In this document: positions 43,579-55,451 of the stretch, piece by piece
Layout: each line of letters begins with the position of its first letter
How positions within the stretch are numbered: position 1 is the first letter of the stretch
DNA from: Chytriomyces cf. hyalinus JEL632
Lineage: Eukaryota; Chytridiomycota; Chytridiomycetes; Chytridiales; Chytriomycetaceae
DNA: 64,000 nt
Direction of reading: 5' to 3'
Assembly: GCA_025435555.1 (NCBI GenBank)
Contig: JAIWWG010000009.1
Location: 62,001 to 126,000 of the forward strand
Position numbers and translations under genes: made by a program
The notes under the pieces: model-generated
Seen by the model: only the letters and a program-made list of their open reading frames with translations
What the model was told of the DNA's origin: nothing
The model's database searches: none

Positions 43579-45035
43579 ATGCAGCTCCTTCTCGTTCTCT
43601 CCTCCGTGGCTGCCATGGCACTTGCTCTGTGAGTTTATGACCCCTGCATTCTCGTTATATATCCTGCTCTCCTCCTTCCTGTGCCGTTCCGGTGGGGTTA
43701 AGGCTTGAAGGGCTGAAAACGATCTGGCGGTAGTGTACTATCCAACCAAGTCTTGGTCTCTATGGATACAGCCGAAAGTAGCCTGAATATCTGAAAAGAC
43801 CTTAACTCTGTCGGGGGCGAGACAGGAAAACGAAGCCAGGGTCTCTCAACTGCTCATTTACCCGAAATAATTTTCTGATGTGACACATTTCAAACGTTGC
43901 CTTCAGTCCTGCGTCCTACGTTGCACCCGCTGCAGCCACCCCATCCCTTGTTGGGGTTCCCACTGTTCCCAGCTGCGCTACTCCACCGGCACCCAACAAA
44001 GTGACGCCACCTGCGGATGTGAAACCAACCACTGCAGGGTATGTTCCGCCCACCCCGCCAGCGAACTTGAAACCTGCAACTGCGGCTGCGTATGTGCCGC
44101 CTACTCCACCTGCTAACTTGAAACCAACGACTGCTGCGTACGTACCGGCTACTCCACCAGCGAACTTGAAGCCAACTATTGTCGCGTATGTGCCAGCTTC
44201 CCCACCAGCAAACTTGAAACCTACAACTGCTGCTGCGTACGTACCGCCAACTCCACCCGCAAACTTGAAGCCAACCACTGCTGCCTACGTGCCAGCCACG
44301 CCACCAGCAAACATGAAGCCAACTACAGCTGCTGCCTATATTCCACCGACACCTCCAGCCAAAATCACTCCCACTCCTCCCGCCGACGTCAAGCCAACTA
44401 CCGTTGCTGCATACGTTCCACCAACGCCCCCAGCCAAAATCACTCCCACACCTCCCGCCGATGTCAAACCAACTACTGTCGCTTACATTGCGCCAACACC
44501 ACCTGCAAACGTTGCACCCAAGACGACTCCAGTGTACAACGTACCTGCAAATGTGAACCCAGTCACGAAAAAGAAGTGTGTTCCGAAGGTGGCTGGGCCA
44601 CCTGCGCAGAATGTTCCAGCGCCGGTTGGGTCTGGTGCAAACGCGGTGCCTACCACTTCTTTTGTTCGAGCGAGTGAAGTGTATGAACCTGCTGCTGCCA
44701 CCCGTGCGGCAGGGTCAGCTTATGAACCAATTACCACTCAAGTTTCTTCAGTAGCGCCAGTGACTGCTGCTTCAACCACTGAGTCGGATGAAGTTGTTTC
44801 CAAATCCGTTTCTTCTGCCGTTGTTGCGAGCACGACTGCTGCTTCTGTGGTTACTTCTTCGGCTCCTGTGGTAAGTTCTACCAGCAGCGTTGCTGCAGTG
44901 AGCTCTGCTAGTTTCGCGGAATCTGTAGCTGCACCCACCACGTCAGTTGCGCCATCGACTTTCGCTACTTCTACTGTTGCAAGCACAACGACTGGTAAAG
45001 TTCACATTGACATCAAGATTGGGTACGGAAACTAG
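43579..45035 (+). CDS. Secreted Pro/Thr-repeat protein
   Basis: Two exons (43579-43628 and 43907-45035; 392 aa). The first encodes only the signal peptide MQLLLVLSSVAAMALAL and is separated by a 278-nt intron, several times longer than others here. The mature part has about ten repeats of a 13-17-residue unit of the form YVPPTPPANLKPTTA, with variants ending AKITPTPPADVKP. A Ser/Thr/Val/Ala-rich region without cysteines follows, and it ends KVHIDIKIGYGN. There is no GPI tail. Such repeats are usually heavily O-glycosylated and occur in cell-wall or secreted proteins. Not recognised further. Confidence 0.75.
43990..44510 (+). repeat. Coding tandem repeat, Pro-Pro-Thr-Pro units
   Basis: About ten imperfect copies of a 39-51-bp unit encoding PPTPPANLKPTT-type peptides. 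Late copies switch to a PPTPPAKITPTPPADVKPTT form. The bases differ between copies at third positions, so the array is not a fresh expansion. Confidence 0.8.
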
Positions 45036-45357
45036 GCCAAAAAAAAGAGATGAATGACTTGAACTCTGTTTGCATTTTGCGATTTTATTGTTTGTTTTTT
45101 GATGTTTGGTAGATGTGTGGGCAAATAAACCATGGCTTTTAGTTTTCGCTTTTGATGGTCTCTTCGTTGCTGAACTCAATTGAGATGAACTCTCATAAGG
45201 ATGACCTCTGCTGAGGATGAGCTGGATGATGGGATGGGATGGGATGCGTGTGGATTGCATGGGATGGGATGGATGGTGTTTCTGTCAATGCCCAGTTTGG
45301 ATCAAGAATTGCTATTGGCCGACTGGGCACAGCGAATTTGGAAAAAAGTTGCCAAAA
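45036..45357. other. Intergenic, promoter of the PARP gene
   Basis: A GGATGGGAT-type repeat occurs at about 45225-45270 on the plus strand (GATGGGATGGGATGGG). No gene is seen. Confidence 0.5.
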
Positions 45358-48300
45358 ATGGTGTCGACCAGATCCAAGACAACAACGCCGCGAGCAACGC
45401 GATCCGGCGCCGCAGCAACGCCTGCAAAGAAGGGCAAGGCGCCCATCGCAAGTGGCAGTCAGGTACGCAAGACTATACGATCATAAACTGTACAAATGTA
45501 ATCAACTGACGAGTTGGTAACATGTTGACCCCCTCGGAATCAGAGCAAGAAGCGCTCGCGATCAGCAGATCCGGCGGTAGCTGCTGTTTCTACCGCCAAG
45601 AAGGGATCCCGGATCGCAGCTATGCGTGCGCGGGAGTCATTGCCTGGCACTTCGAAAAATGCGGCGGACTTGTCTGATCAAGATATGTCAGCAACTCCGT
45701 CAGCGACTCCTTCAGTCGCTTCCAGGAAAAGAGTCGTGTCAAATGGGAGACAAAAACAACCTGCTCCAGCACCGACCGAGATGAAGGAGCCGAAAGTCAT
45801 TTACATCTCTGACGATGAGGACGATGATGACAGTGACTTGGATGATTATGACAATGACAGCGCCGATGAGGATTTTGATGTGCGTCGTGGGTTCGATGTG
45901 GACCAAGTGAGCAAGCTGTTTGGAAAGAGAGGCCGCAGATATGTGGAGGAGGAGGAGGAGGGCAGCGAGGGAAGTGAAGATGCTGAGGATGGCTCTGACA
46001 ATGATAACAATGATGAAAACGAGCAAGGCTCCAACAAGCGCCGAAAGGGCGCTAAAAAGGCAAAGAAGGAGAAGGCGCCAAAGGCTGAAAAGGCTGCCGG
46101 TGGAATGAGCGCCAAAAAGGCCAGGGAAAATGCTGGACTCAAAGTAGCAAATATCGTGCATCGCAAAACTCTGCAACAGCCTGAATTGATTGCGATTAGC
46201 GACAATGTTGCTCCTGATACTTCTTGTTGCCTGGTTTGCTCTTCCCGCGAATTTGCACGTGCTGCCAAAACGAATAACTTGGGTTTGGTCAAGGCGTGTT
46301 TGGACGATCATACCGGTGTTGGAAATTGGATCTTTAGCAGTCCACCTGACAATCCATATTCGGGTGCCCTCAGTACCGCAGTCACTGCTCATCACGATGA
46401 ATTTATCCATCTCCTATTGAAACCGCGGGATGACGGGAAAGAGAATCCTTGCCCGAGCGGTCGCTTTCTTAGCAGCTCTTCGAGTACAGGGCATGTCAAT
46501 TATCGGTATCCAAAGTTTTATTGTTTCTTCCGACGGGCTGCGAACTGATGTTTTTACCTGAACAGTTCGTATGGGCACGCCATGAAAGCTGTTAATCAGG
46601 CACGTGGAAACAAGGAAGGAAATGATGGTAACGATTGCGATTGGTACTTCTGGTGGGATACCCCCCTTTGACACACTCTGTCCTGCAGCATTTTACAGGA
46701 CTTTCACAACAAGTCCGTTTGACTTTGACAAACGCGGAACTCCAACGTACGTGGGAGCCGAGAAAGAAGACTGGTGGAACATTGCTCTTCGCACTGCATG
46801 TCGTGACCGTCAGCCATTTGATGAAAAGATTTTTGATCGATTGAGTCTGGGACATCCGCGTGCGTTTTATACTCTTTTCGAAAAGGAAATCCGGCACTAA
46901 AAAATATGCGTTGGTGGATTAGACCGAAACCCGCAAGCTGCATTCAGTTCTTGGGGGTTGTACGAAGCCGCTATTTCTGGAAACTATAAAATCGCGTCCA
47001 AAATGCTCAACATGATGATGGACTATGGAGAATTCAACATTCTCCACAGAGAATCAGTCTCGTTGGAGTTTGATGCTCCGTTCACCTCCATCAAGCCAGT
47101 CAGCGTGCTCAAGAAAGCGAGCAGAGAGTTGCATTGTATCAAGCCGTTGCATATGAGTGCGATTAACCCGGACCCAAAGAAACTTGCGGCGTTGATGGAT
47201 GCAATTACGCCTGCTAATGTAACTTTTTGAATTTTTTTGGCAGCGTTGTTGTTGTGCTTTGTTTGACAAACGTTTTTCATTCAGCATCTTGATACAGACG
47301 AGTTTGGCCGTACGATCATGCATTTTTCCGCGACTTGTGAAGGAACGGGTCCTCTCAAGCATTTACTGGACTTAAAATTCGAGCCTCGAAGCATGGATCT
47401 GGCTAAAATGACGCCGCTTCTTCTAGCTGCGAAATATGGTTACTTTGTTTCCATGTATTTTGCTTTGATTAAGCGTCGCTGACTTTTGCGGCATGCATCA
47501 GGTCGATCTGAGAACATCAAAATATTGATTGAGGCGATGGGAGGTGGCAAGGATGCGGTGGACATGACCTATTTGGCGAGTAGCTTGACTGCACTGCATT
47601 TTGCGGCTGGAATGGGACACTTGGAGGCAGTGAAGGTGCTCAAAATCGAATGATGCAATTCTCCTGGCTCATTTTGCCATTTTGAAACTGCCCAGGTTCT
47701 CCTCAACTCGGGTGCAACAGTCGACTTGATTGAAAAGAAGGACAAATGCACAGCCCTCATGTTTGCATGCAAATACGGACATTCCGAAATCGTGAAGGTG
47801 CTTCTTGAGCATGGAGCGGATGTCATGCTTACAGACAATATGGGGCGTACTCCGTTGATTCATGCGTGTAAAAACGGATATTACAACATTGTTGTAAAAT
47901 TGTTGAATGAAGGATCGAATGCGATGGCGTTGGATAGCAGTGAAAACACTGCGCTTCACTACGCGTGTGGTATGTGAATGGGATTTGTCGCTCTTTTTGT
48001 TACTTACTGCCAGTTGATATCAGGTTATGGCTGGAAGGACATTGTTGATCTTTTATTGACGTACGGAGAAGCCGATTTGAATGCCGCAAATGCTTGGAAA
48101 TGCAATCCACTCATGATTGCGGATGTAAAGGGCCACGTTGGACTTGTTCGCCACCTTTTAGAAAAACCTGGAATCACAGTGGACTTTTTGGACTCTGAAG
48201 GATACAGCATGATTCACTTGATGTTTGTTAAAGGCAGTGTCGAGAGTGCCTACGAAGCTGACTCGCTGTTGATGAAACTGGAGATGCTCTTGAATCATGG

Positions 48301-51300
48301 AGCGGACCCGAATTTAAAAGGATTGAATGAGAATACGGCGCTTCATCTGTTATGTAACTGGAGTGCCTGGTTTGGTTCGGAACAAGAAACTGATGCGGCG
48401 TTTACGGATGCGCATGTTTATGAATTCCTGGTCAAGTGTTTCAAAATCTTGGTTGGAAAGGGAGCCAATCTGGAGGCCAAAAACAAGGATGGAGATACGC
48501 CGCTCAAAATTGCACTCAAGAATGCGCATTTCCCGCTCATGTCAGCGCTTTTGGAGGCCGGTGCATCACCTGCGAATGTTGTTGGAGCTAAAGGACGCAA
48601 TTTTATGCACATGTGTTGTGCAGCGTTTGTACAGGTGGATGGAATCAAGTTTGAGAAACATCAATCGTTTCGGGAAAACGAGTTTAATGGGTTGGAAAAG
48701 AGGCAGCAGCGGGCTTTGGCGGGGGCGCTTGAGTTTATTCAAGTGTTGATGCAGGATGAGTACAAGGAGGTTGTGGCGGCGCAGGTTTGTTGCTTTTATT
48801 TTTGTGGTTGTTACAGCAAGGCATTCTGATTGGTTGTACAACAAGCAGATGCTTGAAGTGGATGACGAAGGATACACGCCGATGCTTAAAGGAATGCAGT
48901 CTGCAGTTACGACTCAATCAAATGGCAGCGAAAAGTTGTTGACTGATTGCTCCAATCAATCCTGGTGAGTTGTTCACCCACGTTGACATAACGTGTGAAG
49001 AATCTGAGATATATTTATTGTTTACGCAGGTTGTACGGCGTCAAGGACCTCCCTGTCAACTTGCAACATACGCACGCATGCTGGTCACACTTTGCGAAAG
49101 AAATCCTGGAACGATCGCCGCAACTTGTTACTGCCCGTGTAGTGCTTCCTCGCAACTTTGTCAAGGCCAAACCTACCGATCCTAATCCTCCACGCCTAGG
49201 ATATTCAATGCTTCATTTTGCTGCTTGGAAGACTGAAAGCGACCTCGTGACGATGCTGTTGAACTATGGCGCCGATGTAAACGCTGTTGGAGATGATTTG
49301 ACTACGCCCCTTCATTTCCTGGTGCCGAGATTGTTTGAGAAGCAAGACGTGCCGGGTGAATCTGAGTACTTTAAATATGTTATGAGAGATTGGAAGGCGG
49401 ATCAGTTGAAGAGTTTGACGGCGTTTGTTGATGCTGGGGTGAATCCGCTTATGCCGAAAGTTGGCGATGAAACTGCTCTTTACCGAATTTTAAAGAATAT
49501 GGAGTCGGAATGGAAAGGCATTGAGGATGGGATGAAGGCGGCGTTTGAGCGTCTATTCGACAGTGCGAAAAACTTCGAGGCCAGTGGGTTCGATTACATC
49601 AGCAAGAATGACAAGAAGTCTTGTGTTACGGTTGCTTTTGAGAAGGGGTGGGTTTCATCTCGTCGATTATTCTTTTAATTTTGCTAAACATGGTGTTTTA
49701 TAAGGTACGATGAGTTGGCTGCCAAGTTTGTGCAAGCAGGCGCGTCTCTATCTCTTACTGGCGTCAACAACGTGTCAATCCCACTTCTGGCGATTCGTCA
49801 AGGTCGGTTGTCTGCAGCCAGCGTTGTCAAAGACTCGGATTTGTCTATCCCCGATTCCAACAATGTAACCTGTCTGATGGAAGCGTGTCAACGCAGTGAT
49901 GATCTTGTGGAACTTCTCCTCGCGAATAAGGGCATCTTGAATATTGGCCTTGTGAACAATTGGGCGCAAAATGCTCTTATCCTTGCTGTTGTCGGAGGCA
50001 GATCAGCGGCGGTTGTTCGGAAATTGGTTGAGCGAGGTGCTGAAGTCAATTTTGTTTCTGCGCATGGAAAGACGGCGCTTATTCATGCGATTGAGTATAA
50101 GCTGGTTGCAGTTCTTAAAACTTTGATTGAGTTGGGTGCCAGAGTGGATGTGAAGGACTCTCGACAATATGCAATGCATTACGCGGTTGAGACGCGGAAT
50201 GTCAAGATTGTAGCGGCGTTGCTTGACGCTGGAGCTGATGCAAACGTGCACAGAGACAAGGACAATGCATCACCACTCCATGTCGCAGTCGAAGAGACCA
50301 AGAAGGAGGTTGACAAGTCTCTCAAGATTGAACGTGCGCTTATTCAAGCTGGCGCTAAAATTAACGCTGTGGATGTGCAAGGACGAACTCCACTTCACAT
50401 CGCCTTTGTCGGTCTTGGTACTGTCCCGCTTATGGGATATACAGCCAAAGAGCGCACGGTTCGGTCGAAATATGATTCGGATGTGGCTCAGCGTAACAGT
50501 GTTCATCAACGGGCTCTTGATTCGGTTGAAAAAGTCTTGGGAGTTGGAGCAAAGACGAGTATCCCAGAAGTCTTTGAATGGTTCTTTCAGAAACCGAAAC
50601 AAGAGGCTGAGAAGTCTGCACCAGAAATTGAAGACAAAAGAAGCCAAGCAGACGAGTTTGTGAAGGGGGTATTTGAAGTTGAATCACGTAACAAGAGTGA
50701 CCCAGTTGAGCTTGTGGATTACTTGGCCGGGTTGAAAGGGATCTTGACGGATGTTGTAGACCAGTTTGGGCGCAGTCCGTTGCATTATGCGGCCAGGGTT
50801 GGAGCATCCTCGTGCACCAATGCACTAATTAAATCAGGAGCTGAGATGGACAGGAATGATAAAGACGACAACAGTCCTCTTCAACTTAGTTTGATTGGGG
50901 AGAATGTTGACTTTTTCTTAAACCTTGCGCTTCAAGGCGCTGACGTGAATGGGAAAATTGTTCTTGCAAGTGGGCGAAAGGAAACCAACTTTTATTGTAA
51001 GTTGTCCATCTTGTTTGTGCTGTGCTGATATTTCCAATTTTTCAGATGCTCTGTCAAAGGGATACATGTCCATCGGTTACTTCATCAAGAATCAAGGCAA
51101 ACTGAACCCAATCGAAATCATCAGCGACGCGTTACGTACTGGAAAGTACAGCTTGGCACTCACAGTCCTCGGCAGTCTATCTCGCTCTCAAGTTCTTACC
51201 AAAGACTCAGACAGCCGCACGTTCCTCCACATCCTCTGCGACTTTCAAGCCACGAATTCAAAAGTGTGGGAGGATGAGTATGCTGAAGAAATGCTCAACA

Positions 51301-54300
51301 TCCTGCTCAAGGAGGGTGTTGAAGTGAATGCTGTTGACAGTAAAGGACGGACGGCGTTGATTCTTGCTGCGGAGAATGAGCACTGTGTTTTGGCTGAGCA
51401 TCTTCTTCGTGTTTCTGGAATCAACATTAATGCCATGGACGACTCGGGATGCACTGCTCTTCTTAACGCTGTGATGAAGAGCAAGTCTGAGTTCATTTTG
51501 ACGAAGCTGATTGAACATGGTGTGGATGTGAATCATGCTGACACGTCAAAGCAAGTGTCAGTTCTGCGTGCCGCGGTTGATAGTCAGAAGATCCGAATTA
51601 TGACCAAGCTAATTGAGGCTGGTATCGCTGCTGATTCTGAAGAGCCGCACAACAAGATGACTCCTTTGGTGAAGGCGATCAAACTACAAAATCTGGAAAT
51701 GGTGGACTTGCTCATCAAACTGGGCGCGGATTTAAACAAGCCATCGGCGTATCAAATGAATGGGGAAAATAGCAAGTCTGTCATTGTAACTATTAAGCCT
51801 TTGATTGCTGCACTGGAGAACTCGGGAACGGCGTTTGAGGTGAATTGAGTTTGGCTATTTTGAATCAAAACGTTGATGTTTTTTCCCTTCCTTCCTCCAG
51901 AAACTGATCGCAGCGGGAGCCAGTGTTGATGCACGCCATCCAATCTCAGACAGGACACCGCTAATGATCAAATTGAATCCAGGAATGCCAAAAGAATTAC
52001 TGCTCAATCTTCTCGAAAAGGGCGCCGACATCAATCTCATTGATCCAAAACTCAATCGATCCGTGTTTTACCGCGGCGTGTTTGAAAACATTTCCTTCTT
52101 TTCCGAGTTGGATGAAAGCTTGCGCCGATTTAAACCGGATGCGACTGTGTCGGATCCTGTCACGGGATGGAACTTGATTGACCATGCAATTAATAACGCG
52201 GATATGCCGTTGCTTGAGAAACTGTTGGCGCTTGGAGCGAATGCGAATGTTTGCTCGTCTGTCAAGGCAAACTCGCATAAACTGACGAGCGTCATGCGAG
52301 CAGTTAAAAGCAATTTCACAGAAGGTGCAAAGGCGTTGGTGACGCTTGGTAAAGCCGATTTGAAGCTTGTGGATGCCAATGGTCGCACTGTTATTCACCA
52401 TGTTGTCATGCCTGAGGATATGGCTTCGTATGAGAATGTGGACTTATTTGACTTCTTAGTTCAGCATGGCGCTGCGGTGGATACCAAGGATGTCGAGGGT
52501 AAAAGTTGAAAGGATTTTTATTTTTGATGATGCATTTTCTCATTGTATTTCTTTGGATTGTCAGGAAACCGACCAATTGATTATGCAGTGCGAAGTTCAG
52601 CGCGTCTCATTTACGACCGTCTTGTTGCGCTCAAATGTGGACGCCCTAGAGCCGCGCAAGCATTGGATATGGAGATGGTTGATGCCGTTGTTCCGTTGAG
52701 CGATGCCGAAGAAGACGCCAAACTGCAGCGAGTTGAAATGGAGCGTGCCATGGAAAAAGAAGCAATGACCAAAATGCTTGCTCTGGCGCGTGAACGTAAT
52801 GTCGACGTTAGCGTTTTGAAAGCTGAAGCGAAACAAAAGGAGTGGGTTGCGGTTGATCGAAGTGCGGCAATGGATGATGCGCAAGTGCGTGTGTTGTTTG
52901 AGGGTGATGGCGTTGAGACTGTAAGTTCATTTATTTTCAAGTTTGATGTACGTCCTTATGATGTTTGTAGTACAAGCCGTATGATGTTCTGCTGCACAAG
53001 TGTGACGTGTCCAAAGGTGTTTACGGCGAGAACAAGTTTTATAAGATGCAAGGTGATACGAACACACATCGACAGCGGTATATGACGAACTAACAACCCC
53101 GATTCTAGTCATTCACAACCATCTGCAGGACATGTACTTTCTCTTCAACAAGTGGGGAGGTATCGGCCAAGGAGACGGAATGTTCCAAAAGACCCCTTAC
53201 AACTCCAAAGAAGAATGCATCAAGGAATTCAAGAAAGTATTCAAGGCAAAGTCTGGCAACGACTGGGAAACTGAGTTTACTGAGAAACCCGGCAAATATT
53301 TGTTGGCAAAGATTACCAAAAAGAACCCTGTCACGGCGAGGCCATTGGATTTCAAGGGAACCCCAGCTTCTCAATTGCATGAGCCCGTGTTTGAGGTTCT
53401 GAAAATGTTTATGGACGTTGCTGCGATGAAACCGTCAGCTTCTACCTCAGATTTGTCTCTTCCCTACGACGGACTGCCGGAATCTGGCGTTGTTCAAAAG
53501 GCGTACGACATCTTGACTGACCTCAGAGAGACCATTATTGAATTCGACAGAATGCTTAAAGATCCAGCAGCGATTCCAGATGCCAAGACCATGTTGCGTT
53601 TGAGGGAAAAGCTCGTCTTGCTTTCGACAGATTATTTCCGGCTTGTTCCAACAACCGAGTTTGGTCGCCGTGGACTCAGCCCAATCATGTCTTTGGAACT
53701 GTTGAGTGCTCAAATGGTCCGAATCAATAACCTGCGTTACTACGATGCTGGTCTCACGCTTCTGCTGTCGGCTGCTTATAACCGCTTGCGGTATAATCCT
53801 ATTGACTACGCATACTCGGCGCTTGGATGTTACATGAAGCCACTTGAAGATGGGTCCGAGAATTCTCTGCTTCGCCGATGGATTGACACAACAAAGGGAG
53901 ATGCCTCCGTTGATGTCGTCAGCATCCTCAAACTCTCACGCGAAGGAGAATCCGCAGCATTTGAAGGCAATCTCAATAACCGCAAGTTGCTCTTCCATGG
54001 TTCAAGAATGTCCAACTTTTTGGGAATTCTAAAAAGCGGTCTCCGTGTAGCGCCAATTGAAGCACCTGTGACTGGGTACATGTTTGGAAAGGGAATCTAC
54101 TTTGCAGATGTGTTTCAAAAGAGTTATAATTACGTGTTTGATCATATTGGGCGAGGTGGTGGTCGGGAAGCTTATGGATGCCTTCTTATCTGTGATGTTG
54201 CGCTTGGAACTTCGTATGAGGCTGTGCAAGCTGATTCGAATTTGGAGGTGGCGAAGGCTGGGTCGGACAGCACAAAGGGTCTTGGTCAGCGCGTTCCGAA

Positions 54301-55274
54301 ATCGGATGCTGAGTTGACCATGTTCAAAGATTCAGTGAGTTCTATATGCGATTTCTGATGAATCTGCCACTGATTTTACTTTTATTTTTGAACAACAGGT
54401 CAAATTGCCCATGGGTCCAATCGTGGATGCCCCTGCCCGAGAACCCGGAGCAACAGATTATTCTCTCATGCACAATGAGTACATTGTCTACAGACCCACG
54501 CAAGTCCAAATTAAATATATGGTCGTTGTTCGTGACAACTCTGTGTGTCACTTGTGTTCGAGTTGTTCGGGCGGGTTGAAGCGGTGTACCGACTATGGGC
54601 AAGATTTTGAGAAGAAGGTTGGGTTACCGCGAAGGTGTCCGTTTGAGAGTGATGTTGTGGGTGTTGTTATGGAGCATCAAGGATATAATGGGAAGAGGCT
54701 TTGGGAGGATGAAATGCCGGGTTTCATTTCTGCAAAGAAATACGGTATTATGGTTTTCAGGGGTATTTATATTCTACTGATGCCTTATTTTTTTTTTTTT
54801 TTTTGGTGTGCTGCAGAGCCCACCTGGACTCCACCAACAACTCTGAGAGACGACTCGAAAATCTGTAAAAAATGCGCAGACATTCTCATGGGTTCATTGA
54901 TGGAAAGTTATCTCCAACAGCATAAGGACGCGGCTCCAAGTAAGGATTTGAGTTTTTAACCTGGCGGTTAGAGTGGATCTCTGATGCCTTACTTGCATTT
55001 ATTAGAGTCACTTGTTGAACGTGAAAACTGCTGGTACGGCCGTGACTGCAGGACACAGGCCTCTGGTACTGAGCATGCGCGAATGTTTAACCATTTCTGT
55101 GACAAGAAACCGGAAGAAGAACTGGCGGTTGCGGAGAAGACCTTGCAGCAAAATGGCGATATTGATGCTGTGGATAACGCATCGGCGAACGGGGATTCTG
55201 ATAACGGAGACAGTGATGGGAATGAGGACAGCGAGGACGAAGATGAAGATGAAGATGAGGACGAGGACGAATAG
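45358..55274 (+). CDS. Poly(ADP-ribose) polymerase with ankyrin repeats, WGR domain and C-terminal PBZ-like finger
   Basis: Nuclear NAD-dependent ADP-ribosyltransferase of roughly 2,900 aa with about 18 introns. From ATG 45358: a basic head (MVSTRSKTTTPRATRSG), an acidic Lys-rich region (about 45.8-46.1 kb) with nuclear-localisation-like KKAKKEK, then about 20 ankyrin repeats (46.2-52.6 kb), such as DMGRTPLIHACKNGYY-like and DKDNASPLHVAVEE. WGR (52970-53330): YKPYDVLLHKCDV, FLFNKWGGIGQGDG, KTGNDWE-like, PGKYLLAKI. The helical domain follows (PYDGLPESGVVQKAYDIL). Catalytic domain: His in LLFHGSRMSNF, Tyr in GYMFGKGIYFAD, Glu in HNEYIVY. Then a Cys-rich linker (CHLCSSC, ICKKC) and a PBZ-like finger, CWYGRDC then HARMFNH, ending in an acidic tail. 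H-Y-E suggests polymer synthesis. Exon edges in 46.5-47.6 kb are not resolved. Confidence 0.88.
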
Positions 55275-55451
55275 GCTTTGTTTGGAATTGTGGGAATATA
55301 GTTTTGAAATAAATCGTATGCTCTCTCGTGGAAGCTCAGTGAGTTCAAAAGTTTATCAGATGTTGGAACGAACACAGGCAATGCTTCGTCAGTTTATTAA
55401 AAACTCAGGACGGTGTTAAAAAAAAGAAGACATGAATGAAAGCACATAAAA

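Noticed and set aside
43916-44278. Minus-strand frame of repeating FKFAGG units
   Set aside because: Antisense shadow of the Pro/Thr repeats of the secreted protein.
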